A stretch of DNA of 64,000 nt, taken from positions 28,663 to 92,662 of the forward strand of contig JAZUMG010000022.1 in NCBI GenBank assembly GCA_045603545.1, read 5' to 3'. The first letter of the stretch is position 1; every line of letters starts with the position of its first letter. Positions 7,897 through 16,226 of the stretch are shown here, piece by piece. The stretch is from CAAGNP01 sp045603545 (GTDB lineage: Bacteria; Bacteroidota; Bacteroidia; Bacteroidales; UBA932). Made by a program: the position numbers and the translations under genes. The notes under the pieces were generated by a model. That model was not told the origin of the DNA and did not search any database. It worked only from the letters and a program-made list of their open reading frames with translations.

Positions 7897-7983
7897 TCTT
7901 TTTTGACCTTTTTCTGAATATTTTGGTCAAGAAAATTTGATAGCCAAATCGTGCTTTTTCAGTAAGTTATAAAAATCAAAAAT

Positions 7984-9648
7984 CTATTGGAACTGCACTT
8001 TTGGCTTTGGATGACGGACATAAAAAACAAACCCGTTTTCTTCGTAAAGTTTCACCTCGTCCTGTACGACATCGAGGAGTTCCTGTATCTTTTTCGGGTC
8101 ATTTTTCACCACAAAATAGCAGGGCTTGTCTATATCCCCCGAGGTGAGCCACTCCCTGTCTGCACACCTGTTTTCAGGTTGGCGGGCAGAGTAAAAATAG
8201 TGGGCATAACTCTTCTCCATCGGATAAATGTAACAATCTTCACCCTGCTTTCCGATATAAAAATCGATCGCAGGTGCCTGACTGTACTTCTCCACCTCAC
8301 CTACAGCACAAAGCATGGTGGTAAAGATGAAAAATATGGTTCCTGCAGCCAGAATGGCAAGATTCGGAATAGTGGAACTTCTCCTGAACCTCCTGCAGAA
8401 CACCACAGTGCATACAATAAGGACAATACCTATAACAGGCTCAAAACCAATCCAATCAGATGTAGCTTTCATACTGTGGAGGGTATACTCATCCTTGACC
8501 AGCGGATAGAGATAGGTCTTGAATTTGTCAAAAAGGGTAAGAGCAGTTACCGCTACCCCAAACAACGATGCTATCGCTATAAGGATTCCCCCCATCCATT
8601 TTCTGAACCTTATTCTGCCATCAATCATCCCGGACACCGAATAGGCCGCCAGGAAAGTCAACGGGAAATAGCAGAACGAAGAGTAATGGATAATTTTTGT
8701 CCTCACGACAGTAAAAAGGATCAGCACCACCCAGAAACTTATCATGCACCATCTGAACATCCCTGCAAGGGAGGCATTCTCCTCCCCCTTCAATATGCCC
8801 ATTCTGAACACCGGCAAAGCGAGAATAGAGGCCGGGAATACCCCGAAAAACAGTATAACGAAGTGATAAAGGAGGAAACCTCCGTGCCCCGCATCCTGAG
8901 TCTCAAAAAGTCTTATCTGATAGAGTATAAAGTCCTTTATAATAGTATAATGACCGGTGGCTATCTGAAGGATAAACCACGCTCCGCCCACAACCGCAAG
9001 GACCACTGCATATATTGCCACATCCTTCCACCTGAAGTCAAGTCTGAACCTGCCCAATACCAGCCACACTCCGAAAGTGAGGGCAAAAATAAGGAAGGCC
9101 ACAGGACCTTTGGTCAACACTCCAAGCCCGATAAACAATGCCGAAAGGGCTGCGTTCCGGGCCATTTTTTGCCCCTTCTCCAAATCTGCATACCTGCTGA
9201 AGAAATATATCCCCAGAAAAATGAAAAGGTTGAACCAGGGGTCAATTATACCCGATTTGAAATAGAAAAAAGGGAAAAATGAGCAGGCATACAGGATGGT
9301 CCAAAGGAGTCCGAATCTCTCGCCTCCCACCCTTTTTCCTATATTGAAAAGGAGGAGGAGGGTCACTATACCCGCTATGGCGTTGGGAAGGCGAGCAGCC
9401 ATCTCATTGACCCCGAATATCTTCATACAAAGGGCCTGCATCCATATGAAGAGCGGCGGCTTCTCCCAGAAAGATTCAAAATTAATCTGGACATTCAGGA
9501 GATCGCCGGTAAGGAGCATCTCCCTTGCTGACTCCGCAAAATTAATCTCATCCCAATCAAAAAGCCTCACCCCACCCAATCCGGGCAGAAACAGGATTGC
9601 ACCAAACAGGACAATTGCAAGCTGAATCATCAGATCCCTTTTATTCAT
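7984..9648 (-). CDS. ArnT/PMT-like lipid-linked sugar transferase (GT-C fold)
   Basis: A 554-residue polytopic membrane protein of the ArnT/dolichyl-phosphate-mannose-protein mannosyltransferase superfamily. Such enzymes move a sugar from an undecaprenyl (or dolichyl) phosphate carrier to lipid A, protein or glycan on the outer face of the inner membrane. The FDWDE motif at residues 30-34 sits in the first external loop, where the family has its catalytic acidic residues; ESFWEKPPLFIWMQ and GKRVGGERFGLLWTI are also family-like. About a dozen hydrophobic segments follow, then a soluble tail from about residue 445. It overlaps gtrA by 8 bases and ends a four-gene operon with a GT2 enzyme that could make its donor. 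The acceptor cannot be read from sequence. Confidence 0.85.
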   Translation of the reverse strand: MNKRDLMIQLAIVLFGAILFLPGLGGVRLFDWDEINFAESAREMLLTGDLLNVQINFESFWEKPPLFIWMQALCMKIFGVNEMAARLPNAIAGIVTLLLLFNIGKRVGGERFGLLWTILYACSFFPFFYFKSGIIDPWFNLFIFLGIYFFSRYADLEKGQKMARNAALSALFIGLGVLTKGPVAFLIFALTFGVWLVLGRFRLDFRWKDVAIYAVVLAVVGGAWFILQIATGHYTIIKDFILYQIRLFETQDAGHGGFLLYHFVILFFGVFPASILALPVFRMGILKGEENASLAGMFRWCMISFWVVLILFTVVRTKIIHYSSFCYFPLTFLAAYSVSGMIDGRIRFRKWMGGILIAIASLFGVAVTALTLFDKFKTYLYPLVKDEYTLHSMKATSDWIGFEPVIGIVLIVCTVVFCRRFRRSSTIPNLAILAAGTIFFIFTTMLCAVGEVEKYSQAPAIDFYIGKQGEDCYIYPMEKSYAHYFYSARQPENRCADREWLTSGDIDKPCYFVVKNDPKKIQELLDVVQDEVKLYEENGFVFYVRHPKPKVQFQ

Positions 9649-10081
9649 CTCTTTTCCTCCTTCTGAAAAGCAGGAACTTCTTCATTATAAAGTTCCACAC
9701 AAATACTATTATTGTTGTTATTATTTTTGACCAGATATAGTGAACCCCAAAACTGGATGTGAAGAGCCACATGCACAGAGAGGTGAGCCCTAGCCCCATC
9801 ACCCCTATAACGGCAAAGAGGGAGAATTCCAGCGCCCTGCTCTCCACAGAGCGGTAATCAAATACCCAGAAAATACTGAAAGTATAGGTAATGAGCAACC
9901 CCACAATGTAACTTATAACCGTAGAGACAAGATAATGGAATCCTAACCACTCTGTAAGGGCATACAAAAGAGAGGTGTCCACCACAAAGGCGACCCCTCC
10001 CGAGACCAGATATCTTCCCAGCTGGACAAATATGTTGCCACTGGGGTTTTTCAATATTTTATCAAATAAATTTCCCGACAC
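9641..10081 (-). CDS. GtrA-family membrane protein, putative lipid-linked sugar flippase
   Basis: A small four-helix membrane protein of the GtrA/PF04138 family (FVQLGRYLVSGGVAFVVDTS, then helices around ISYIVGLLITYTFSIFWVF and a last WSKIITTIIVFVWNFIMKKF). GtrA proteins are thought to move undecaprenyl-phosphate sugars across the inner membrane. The GTG at 10081 is preferred because it shares one base with the stop of the GT2 gene (TAGTG); an ATG at 10123 is also in frame but would overlap that gene by 43 bases. With the GT2 start the protein has 146 residues, normal for the family. It links the cytosolic GT2 step to the external ArnT-like step. Confidence 0.85.
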   Translation of the reverse strand: MSGNLFDKILKNPSGNIFVQLGRYLVSGGVAFVVDTSLLYALTEWLGFHYLVSTVISYIVGLLITYTFSIFWVFDYRSVESRALEFSLFAVIGVMGLGLTSLCMWLFTSSFGVHYIWSKIITTIIVFVWNFIMKKFLLFRRRKRDE

Positions 10082-10824
10082 TATTTTTTGAAGAGTTTGG
10101 ACTTCATAAGCCCCCATTTGCAAAGCCTGTACACTATCGAGACCCTAAGGACACCCAATCCGTACACAGAACTCCTCCACAGGTTGATTGAAGAAGCATC
10201 ATCAAAATATTTTGTTGGGCAGGTAACCTCCCCTATCTCATACCCCTTATAGAAAATCTGTGCCGCCATCTCGTTGTCGAGGATAAAATCATCATTGCAC
10301 GCGTTATAATCTATGGAGCGCAGAACATCTGCAGAGAAGGCCCTGTACCCTGTGTGGTACTCGGAGAGTTTCTGATTTATCAGCACATTCTGGGTGAAGG
10401 TAAGAAATCTGTTGGCTATATACTTGATAATGGGCATCCCCCCCTTTCTGGCCCCTTTCCCCAGAATTCTGGATGCAAAGACGACAGGATAGACATCGTT
10501 CGCTATGATATAGGCCATAGATTCTATGAGTTTGGGGGTATACTGATAGTCAGGATGGACCATAATGACGATATCCGCACCCAACTCCAGAGCCCTGTTA
10601 TAACAGGTCTTCTGATTACCGCCATACCCTTTGTTTTTTTCGTGCACAAGGACCTCCTTTATCCCCAGCTCCTTCGCCTTTTTCACAGTCTCATCCCTAC
10701 TGAAATCATCGGTAAGGATCACCTCATCCACCACATCCATAGGGATCTCCCTATATGTCTGCTCAAGGGTCTTCTCCGCATTGTATGCGGGCATCACTAC
10801 CACTATTTTTTTGCCTCTTATCAT
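10081..10824 (-). CDS. GT2 glycosyltransferase, polyprenyl-phosphate sugar synthase type
   Basis: A 247-residue GT-A fold enzyme resembling dolichyl-phosphate mannose/glucose synthases. It has the nucleotide-binding start VVVMPAYNAEKTLEQTYREI, an acidic DDFSRDET (residues 39-46), GGNQKTCYNRALELGADIV, the metal-binding HPDYQY near residue 90 and a YHTGYRAFS segment of the acceptor loop. No C-terminal membrane helices of the GtrB type are present. The likely reaction is transfer of a hexose from a nucleotide sugar to undecaprenyl phosphate. It starts 2 bases after the dipeptidase stop and is directly coupled to gtrA. Confidence 0.88.
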   Translation of the reverse strand: MIRGKKIVVVMPAYNAEKTLEQTYREIPMDVVDEVILTDDFSRDETVKKAKELGIKEVLVHEKNKGYGGNQKTCYNRALELGADIVIMVHPDYQYTPKLIESMAYIIANDVYPVVFASRILGKGARKGGMPIIKYIANRFLTFTQNVLINQKLSEYHTGYRAFSADVLRSIDYNACNDDFILDNEMAAQIFYKGYEIGEVTCPTKYFDDASSINLWRSSVYGLGVLRVSIVYRLCKWGLMKSKLFKK

Positions 10825-10826
10825 AA

Positions 10827-11903
10827 TTATTTCTCTGCAGCCTCCTCTACAGCCTTGAATACCCTTATAAAGTTCTTGCCCCAGAAGTGCTCTATCTCCT
10901 CATCTGTATAACCTCTTCTTAGCATCTCCTTAGTCAATTCCTTCATCTTGGACATATTTTCAAAACCGGGAAGACCCGCACCACCATCAAAGTCTGTACC
11001 GATACCGATATACTCTTTTCCTATAAGGTTCTTCACATAATCGACATGATCGATGATGTTAGCTACTGAAAGCTCCTTCTTAGGCTTGTGCGAGAGGAAA
11101 TAACGCCCTGCAGGGAGACCTATATAACCACCTTTCTCAGCGATCTTCAACATCTCCGGATCTGTAAGGTTTCTAGGGATGGCTTTATAGTTATATACCC
11201 CCGAATGGGATGCTACCACCGGTGCTTTGCTTAGTTTTATACAGTCGTAAACTGTGGTCCTCGAGCAGTGTGACAAATCGACGATCATACCGAGCCGGTT
11301 CATCTCCTTTACCACCTCTACACCGAATGGAGAGAGTCCGCCCCACTCATCTTTCGAGCCGTTGGCAGAGTCGCAGACATCGTTGTCCCCGAAGTGACAC
11401 AGGGTGATAAGTCTGATGCCGAGATTGTAGAACATCTCCACATTCTTTATGTCGTTACCAAGCATATAAGCATTCTCCAGAGAGAGAAGAACTGCCCTTT
11501 TACCCTCTTTCTTGATTCGTAGCAAGTCTTCAGAAGTATAAGCTATCTCTACATAATCACTGAAGTTCTTCTGCACAAACTCTTTAAACAATGTCAACTC
11601 CCTCACGCCATACTCTACAGCGAGCTGAAGGGAATCTTGGGATCTCCCAGCCTGCCCCATATAGATAGCGAAGACTCCGGCATCCAGACCGCCCTCCACC
11701 ATCATAGGGAAAGAGACCTGACCTTTCTCGACAGAGTAATCCTCAGAATCGGGATGACAAGCAAAGATAGCATAATCATTGTGAGTGTCAATAGTGAAAA
11801 ACACCTTATGCAGAGAGTCTGCTTTTGCCGCTATAGCAGCTTCATCCTGCCCAAACATCGCAGCAGAGATGAATATTAAAAACAATGGTAAAATCTTTTT
11901 CAT
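10827..11903 (-). CDS. Membrane dipeptidase (M19, renal dipeptidase family), secreted
   Basis: A 358-residue zinc peptidase of family M19, which cleaves dipeptides including those with a D-residue at the C-terminus. A signal peptide MKKILPLFLIFISAAMFG places it in the periplasm. The N-terminal metal motif DTHNDY (H41, D43) is present, as are LSLENAYMLG, GLSPFGVEVVKEMNRLGMIV with DLSHCS, VASHSG and the late GIGTDFDGG. It heads the operon with the GT2, GtrA and ArnT-like genes (2-base gap). Its -7 box lies only 4 bases before the ATG, so the mRNA may be leaderless. Confidence 0.9.
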   Translation of the reverse strand: MKKILPLFLIFISAAMFGQDEAAIAAKADSLHKVFFTIDTHNDYAIFACHPDSEDYSVEKGQVSFPMMVEGGLDAGVFAIYMGQAGRSQDSLQLAVEYGVRELTLFKEFVQKNFSDYVEIAYTSEDLLRIKKEGKRAVLLSLENAYMLGNDIKNVEMFYNLGIRLITLCHFGDNDVCDSANGSKDEWGGLSPFGVEVVKEMNRLGMIVDLSHCSRTTVYDCIKLSKAPVVASHSGVYNYKAIPRNLTDPEMLKIAEKGGYIGLPAGRYFLSHKPKKELSVANIIDHVDYVKNLIGKEYIGIGTDFDGGAGLPGFENMSKMKELTKEMLRRGYTDEEIEHFWGKNFIRVFKAVEEAAEK

Positions 11904-11907
11904 AAGA

Positions 11908-11915
11908 CAAAAATA
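11908..11915 (-). promoter_or_regulatory. -7 box of the dipeptidase operon, adjacent to the start codon
   Basis: TATTTTTG on the minus strand fits TAnnTTTG and is followed by TCTT and then the ATG at 11903. No clear TTTG lies at -33 (a CAAT complement is 23 bases away), so the box is the main evidence. The predicted start of transcription falls on or next to the start codon. Confidence 0.5.
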
Positions 11916-11927
11916 ACTACTTTTCTT

Positions 11928-11935
11928 TACCTTTG
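11928..11935 (+). promoter_or_regulatory. -7 box of the DUF4294 gene
   Basis: TACCTTTG on the plus strand, 8 bases before the ATG at 11944, implies a leader of only a few bases. It is 12 bases from the opposing dipeptidase -7 box, so the two promoters are divergent and nearly overlapping. No good -33 TTTG is visible. Confidence 0.5.
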
Positions 11936-11943
11936 TCCCAATT

Positions 11944-12630
11944 ATGAATAAAATTTATCTCATAATTTTGGTATCGTTACTCCTCCCGCTGGGTCACTAC
12001 ACCCTTGCCGGTCAGGACAAATCGGAGTATATGCTTTACTCGATAGAGGGGCGGGACACCATATACCACTCCGACATAGCCCCTGCATACAAGAAATACC
12101 GTGAGAAGGTTAAGAGGCAGAAAGGCAAACAGTGGCGCAAATACTACAGGACTGTACACAATTTTGCCAAAACATATCCATATGCCCTGGTTGCCAAAGA
12201 GAAAAGGGCCGAAGCCGACAGATATCTTGAGACACATGACCTCTCAAAAATGGAGAGGGAAAAGTATTTGAAAAAATACGAAAAAGAGCTTTTCAACACA
12301 TTCGAAAAGCCATTACGCAACCTCACATTTGAGCAGGGGAGGATGCTGCTAAGACTGATAGACAGAGAGTTGGGACTCACATCCTTTTATATAATAAGGG
12401 ATTACCGTGGAAAGGCTGCTGCCGGTTTCTGGCAGGGAGTCGCCAAAATATTCGGAGCCGATCTCAAGACACCATATGACAGATTTGGACAGGACAAGGA
12501 TCTGGAGGAGCTGGTTCAGATGTACCATAAAGGGGAATTCGGCTACCTGTATGTCTCCATATTCGGGAAGCATCCACCAAGACCTGCAGTTTCACCAAAG
12601 AACGACTTCAGACAACTTCATATCGACTGA
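11944..12630 (+). CDS. DUF4294 family secreted protein
   Basis: A 228-residue protein with a signal peptide (MNKIYLIILVSLLLPLGHYTLAG) and the DUF4294 layout known from many Bacteroidetes: YSIEGRDTIYHSDIAPAYKK, RTVHNFAKTYPYALVAKEK, a long charged helical middle, then LTFEQGRMLLRLIDRELGLT and a C-terminal LVQMYHKGEFGYL segment. No function is established for the family. Its 3' end overlaps the opposing lpxH gene by 23 bases. Confidence 0.85.
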   Translation: MNKIYLIILVSLLLPLGHYTLAGQDKSEYMLYSIEGRDTIYHSDIAPAYKKYREKVKRQKGKQWRKYYRTVHNFAKTYPYALVAKEKRAEADRYLETHDLSKMEREKYLKKYEKELFNTFEKPLRNLTFEQGRMLLRLIDRELGLTSFYIIRDYRGKAAAGFWQGVAKIFGADLKTPYDRFGQDKDLEELVQMYHKGEFGYLYVSIFGKHPPRPAVSPKNDFRQLHID

Positions 12631-13354
12631 AGGTGAGTTGCTCTCCATCATAAAGGGCATACTCACACCCGTTCACCCAATCACCAAGTACAATCATATC
12701 TCCACCGGAAGGGAGCTCCATCCTGACAGGTGTATGGAAGTGACCGAATATGAAGTGGTCCACCTTCTCAGGAAACGAGGAAGCATATTTGTATATAGGC
12801 TCATCTTCCCCTCTGAATATATACTGCGACTTTTTGCCGCCGCTGGCCAGACGGGAGTGCTTAGACCAGTTATAGCCCAGGCTGAAAGCGATTCTCGGGT
12901 GGAGCGAACTGAAAAGGGCCTGAATAACCCTATTGTTGAAAATCCATCTTATAATCCTGAAACCGAGAGGGGTGTAACCGAGACCGTCTCCGTGTCCCAG
13001 ACAAAAGGTCTGACCCTCTATATTGACCACATAGGGCTGCTGCAGAACCTTGATTCCCAACTCTTTCTCAAAATAGCCATATGTCCAGATATCGTGATTG
13101 CCCTTGAAAAAGAAGATATCTGTACCCTTGTCCCGGAGTTCCGCCAATTTTCCGAGCACTCGTGTGTGCCCCCTGGGGATAACATACTTGTACTCGTACC
13201 AGAAATCAAAAATATCCCCAAGCAGATAGAGTGCCCTGGTATTTTCGGGCAGGGAGTTGAGAAAACCCATAAACCTCTTCTCCACCTGTGAAGCATCTGA
13301 AGCCCGCAGCCCCAGATGGACATCTGACACGAAGTAGTACAAGTTCTTTAACAT
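12608..13354 (-). CDS. lpxH: UDP-2,3-diacylglucosamine diphosphatase (LpxH-like)
   Basis: A 248-residue calcineurin-like metallophosphoesterase. The metal-binding blocks appear in order: SDVHLG, LGDIFDFWYEY, KGNHDIW, GHGDGLG and FGHFHTP. LpxH removes UMP from UDP-2,3-diacylglucosamine to form lipid X in lipid A synthesis at the inner face of the membrane. The ATG at 13354 (MLKNLYYFVSDVHLG) is chosen; the frame is open further upstream but the extra residues are unconserved and overlap uppP by over 100 bases. It overlaps the uppP end by 7 bases. It might alternatively be a paralogous phosphoesterase, but the LGDIFDFW and GNHD context is LpxH-like. Confidence 0.85.
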   Translation of the reverse strand: MLKNLYYFVSDVHLGLRASDASQVEKRFMGFLNSLPENTRALYLLGDIFDFWYEYKYVIPRGHTRVLGKLAELRDKGTDIFFFKGNHDIWTYGYFEKELGIKVLQQPYVVNIEGQTFCLGHGDGLGYTPLGFRIIRWIFNNRVIQALFSSLHPRIAFSLGYNWSKHSRLASGGKKSQYIFRGEDEPIYKYASSFPEKVDHFIFGHFHTPVRMELPSGGDMIVLGDWVNGCEYALYDGEQLTFSRYEVV

Positions 13355-14172
13355 ACCGACAATACGATAGAGAGAATACCTGCTGCAGCACAGTAGATGG
13401 CAAAGTATACCAGCTTGGCCTTTCTCACAATATTGATCATCCACTTGCAAGCCAGGAAGCCCGATATGAACGCGGCCAGGAAACCTGCTACAAGGGGACC
13501 GGCCGAGATACCCGAAGCACCTGCCGCAAATTCACCGCTTATCAGCTCAAGGAAAGCCTCACCCAATATCGGGATAAGGACCATAAGGAATGAGAATTGT
13601 GCCATAGCACTTTTTTTCACACCGCAGAGCAGACCTGTAGCAATGGTGGATCCTGAACGGGAAAGACCCGGAAGGACAGCTATTGACTGGGCAATGCCGA
13701 TGATTATAGCCTCCTTGTAACCCACCTCTTTTCCTATCTCATTGCCGTCACCTGCCATTTTTTCCCGCTTACGTGTCACATAATCGCTCAGAGAGAGGAG
13801 GCATGCGGTAATGATGAGCATAATACCCACAACAAGGGCACCGGAACCGAAAATCTGCTCCACATAATCCTTGAAGAAAACACCCACGATAAGGATAGGA
13901 ATCATAGAAACACCTATCTTGAGAAGATATTCTGTCTGGGCATTGTACCTGAATCTGAAAAATCCCTTGATGAGATCCCATATGGTCTTTCTGAATACCA
14001 CAATCGTGCTCAGAACTGTGGCCGCATGCACAGCCACTTCAAAACTCAAATTGCCGGAATCTATCCCAAAAATCTCTTTTGCAAGAGTCAGGTGACCACT
14101 ACTGCTCACCGGAAGGAACTCTGTCAATCCCTGAAGAACTCCTAAAACTATAGCTTCCAACCAACTCATCAT
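13348..14172 (-). CDS. uppP: Undecaprenyl-diphosphatase UppP/BacA
   Basis: A 274-residue integral membrane enzyme that recycles undecaprenyl diphosphate to the monophosphate carrier used in wall and glycan synthesis. The catalytic regions GVLQGLTEFLPVSSSGHL near the N-terminus and GIAQSIAVLPGLSRSGSTI in the middle are intact. Seven to eight hydrophobic segments are present. The ATG at 14172 overlaps the TGA of the DUF3098 gene (ATGA), which fits translational coupling. The ftsX-DUF3098-uppP order is common in Bacteroidetes. Confidence 0.95.
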   Translation of the reverse strand: MMSWLEAIVLGVLQGLTEFLPVSSSGHLTLAKEIFGIDSGNLSFEVAVHAATVLSTIVVFRKTIWDLIKGFFRFRYNAQTEYLLKIGVSMIPILIVGVFFKDYVEQIFGSGALVVGIMLIITACLLSLSDYVTRKREKMAGDGNEIGKEVGYKEAIIIGIAQSIAVLPGLSRSGSTIATGLLCGVKKSAMAQFSFLMVLIPILGEAFLELISGEFAAGASGISAGPLVAGFLAAFISGFLACKWMINIVRKAKLVYFAIYCAAAGILSIVLSVC

Positions 14173-14390
14173 TTCCTTGGTCTTTTCATTATTGCATAAC
14201 CTACAAATACAAAACCTGCCACAATAACAATCGGGGCAATAACAAGCCTCCTGAAATTGAACATTTCATAATTGAACACATCAGGATTGTCGGACCCTCC
14301 GCCGGAGAGGATGGCATATCCCAGAATCAGAATCCCCAACCCTATGAGGATCAATACAATATTTTTCTTTGGAAGAGCAAACTTATCCAT
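14169..14390 (-). CDS. DUF3098 small membrane protein
   Basis: A 73-residue protein with two hydrophobic helices (IVLILIGLGILILGYAIL and LVIAPIVIVAGFVFVGYAI) and a short charged tail. The KKNIVLILIGLGILILGY and GGGSDNP segments match the DUF3098 family, found between ftsX and uppP in Bacteroidetes. Its function is unknown; the location suggests a role at the divisome or with undecaprenyl-phosphate recycling, but this is inference. Confidence 0.85.
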   Translation of the reverse strand: MDKFALPKKNIVLILIGLGILILGYAILSGGGSDNPDVFNYEMFNFRRLVIAPIVIVAGFVFVGYAIMKRPRK

Positions 14391-14402
14391 ATTATTTTTC
14401 TA

Positions 14403-15281
14403 TCAAATATACAACTCATCATTAGTCAGCGAGATCAGTCTTCTGACCACAAAAATGGTACTGAGGAGACAGATCAGGATACCGATGGCAATCACCCCCA
14501 GAAGAACAATCCCCAAAACCTTCATATCAAAGAGGAGAAACATCTGGTTGAACTCGTTTCTCACTATATACAACACCCCTATGAGGGCGAGGACTGCTAT
14601 CGAAGAAGATATTATGCCCTGGAAAAATGCCTGTCCGGCAAAAGGCCTGCAGATGAACCCCTTGGTAGCCCCTACAAGTCTCATAGTGTGTATGGTGAAA
14701 CGCTTTGAATATACATTCAAGCGGACTGTATTGTTAATCAGGACAAACGATATGAACATCAGGAGCAGGATAAAGACCCCCAGCACCACACCTATCTTCT
14801 CGAGATTTGCATTGAGCAGATCCACCAGCGACTCCTGGTACACCACCTCAGCCACCATAGGGTCCAGCTGCAACTCCCTCTGGATCATAGCCAGACTGTC
14901 CTTGGAGAAATACTCAGCATTGACCTGGATATCGAGCGACACCGGTATCGGATTTGACTCGAAAACACTCAGAAAATCCTCCCCGAGAAGCTCCTTCATC
15001 TCTTTCACACCTTGCTCCTTGGAGACAATATCAACCGCCTTCACATATCTTTTTTTCAAGAACTCTTTTGCAACTGCACCTGCCTCAACTTCAGAGACTT
15101 CCACATTCATAATGGCTGAGACGGCAATGTTCTCCTTAAAAAAATCGGAAACCCCCTTGGCATTGGCGGCAACAATGCCCGCTATACCGACAAGAAAGAG
15201 GACGAGGCTTATACTTACAACCGAAGATAAGTACGAGTGAAACAGCCTTCTAAACAGAATATTACTCTCTTTTTTTCGCAT
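14403..15281 (-). CDS. ftsX: Cell division protein FtsX
   Basis: A 292-residue permease-like protein with one N-terminal helix, a periplasmic domain from about residue 45 to 165, and three C-terminal helices, which is the FtsX topology. Typical segments are KKRYVKAVDIVSKEQGVKEM, LGEDFLSVFESNPIPVSLDI and the cytosolic-side LNVYSKRFTIHTMRLVGATK. FtsX works with the ATPase FtsE to activate peptidoglycan hydrolases at the septum. ftsE is not in this window. A TATCTTTG box (15302-15309, minus) lies 20 bases upstream. Confidence 0.93.
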   Translation of the reverse strand: MRKKESNILFRRLFHSYLSSVVSISLVLFLVGIAGIVAANAKGVSDFFKENIAVSAIMNVEVSEVEAGAVAKEFLKKRYVKAVDIVSKEQGVKEMKELLGEDFLSVFESNPIPVSLDIQVNAEYFSKDSLAMIQRELQLDPMVAEVVYQESLVDLLNANLEKIGVVLGVFILLLMFISFVLINNTVRLNVYSKRFTIHTMRLVGATKGFICRPFAGQAFFQGIISSSIAVLALIGVLYIVRNEFNQMFLLFDMKVLGIVLLGVIAIGILICLLSTIFVVRRLISLTNDELYI

Positions 15282-15339
15282 GAGAACAAATTATGGAATG
15301 TCAAAGATAATTAAAACAAATTATCTAAAAAATTTTTCG

Positions 15340-15347
15340 TATCTTTG
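15340..15347 (+). promoter_or_regulatory. -7 box of the GT5/DUF4270 pair
   Basis: TATCTTTG on the plus strand fits TAnnTTTG, with the start codon at 15384 about 36 bases downstream. The opposing ftsX box CAAAGATA (15302-15309) lies 30 bases away, so the 100-base gap serves two divergent promoters. A clear -33 TTTG is not seen. Confidence 0.55.
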
Positions 15348-15383
15348 TACGGCATAATGAGTATTAACTAAACCTTGTCAAAA

Positions 15384-16226
15384 ATGAAAGAACCCAAAAG
15401 AGTCTTGTTCGTGAATTCTGAGATATATCCGTATCTTCCAGAATCCGAGATATCACTTATCGGCAGATATCTTCCGCAAGGAATCCAGGAGAGCGGGAAA
15501 GAGATTCGTTCTTTTATGCCACGTTATGGCTGCATAAATGAAAGACGCAATCAGTTGCACGAAGTGATCAGATTGTCCGGAATGAATATCGTTGTGAACG
15601 ACATTGACAGACCTCTTGTTATCAAGGTTTCATCTATCTCTGCAGCCAGAATGCAGGTTTACTTCATCGACAATGAGGATTACTTCCACAGGAAATTCAT
15701 CTACACCGACGGTGACGGAAAACTTTTCGAAGACAATGACGAAAGGGCAGCATTTTTTGCAAGGGGCATTCTTGAGACAGTGAAGAAATTGCGTTGGAAA
15801 CCGGACGTTATCCACTGTCAGGGCTGGATATCATATATCCTCCCACTATATCTCAAGAAAGCGTACTCAGATGACCCCATTTTCTCTGACAGCAAAGTTG
15901 TCCTCTCTCTGCACAATGAGCATCTTGACCAGACCTTCAGCGAGAATATGAAGGACAAGATCATTATGCATGGTGTCTCAGCCAAAGACATAGAGATACT
16001 TGACACCCCTAATGGCATAAATCTTGCAAAACTTGCGATTCAGTATGCTGACGGCGTTGTCTATGGCGAGGAGAACATCCACACAGAATTGACAGATTAC
16101 ACTGCAGAACTTGGATTGCCAACACTTCCATACGAGAAGTTTGACCAGACAAACAGTGAAAGCATACAGAGATTCAACCAATTTTACGACCAATTTATTA
16201 TAAAGAGTAGCGGCGATGTCGAATAA
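15384..16226 (+). CDS. Short glycogen/starch synthase-like protein (GT5 N-terminal domain)
   Basis: A 280-residue protein resembling the N-terminal Rossmann half of GT5 glycogen synthases: KRVLFVNSEIYPYLPESEIS, REIRSFMPRYGCINERRNQL, ARMQVYFIDNEDYF and KPDVIHCQGW. The C-terminal nucleotide-sugar-binding half is absent, and the usual KxGGL substrate loop is replaced by SEISLIGRYLP. Such short forms are widespread in Bacteroidetes and are annotated glycogen synthase, but activity is not assured. The ATG at 15384 (MKEPKRVLF) is preferred over a TTG nine bases earlier. It overlaps the DUF4270 gene by 11 bases. Confidence 0.8.
   Translation: MKEPKRVLFVNSEIYPYLPESEISLIGRYLPQGIQESGKEIRSFMPRYGCINERRNQLHEVIRLSGMNIVVNDIDRPLVIKVSSISAARMQVYFIDNEDYFHRKFIYTDGDGKLFEDNDERAAFFARGILETVKKLRWKPDVIHCQGWISYILPLYLKKAYSDDPIFSDSKVVLSLHNEHLDQTFSENMKDKIIMHGVSAKDIEILDTPNGINLAKLAIQYADGVVYGEENIHTELTDYTAELGLPTLPYEKFDQTNSESIQRFNQFYDQFIIKSSGDVE

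Noticed and set aside
7900..7935. An inverted repeat TTGACC...GGTCAA upstream of the rplP promoter as a terminator
   Set aside because: The loop is large and no T-run follows on either strand, so it was not called. It may still be a weak operator.
7987..9282. A 431-codon open frame on the plus strand opposite the ArnT-like gene
   Set aside because: It lacks hydrophobic or conserved features and has the composition of an antisense shadow. The minus-strand membrane protein explains the region.
12407..13291. A 294-codon plus-strand open frame across the DUF4294 end and lpxH
   Set aside because: It overlaps two well-supported genes in another frame or strand and has no recognisable domain.
14272..15240. 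A 322-codon plus-strand frame opposite ftsX
   Set aside because: It is antisense to a clear FtsX gene, and its serine- and arginine-rich translation is typical of shadow frames.
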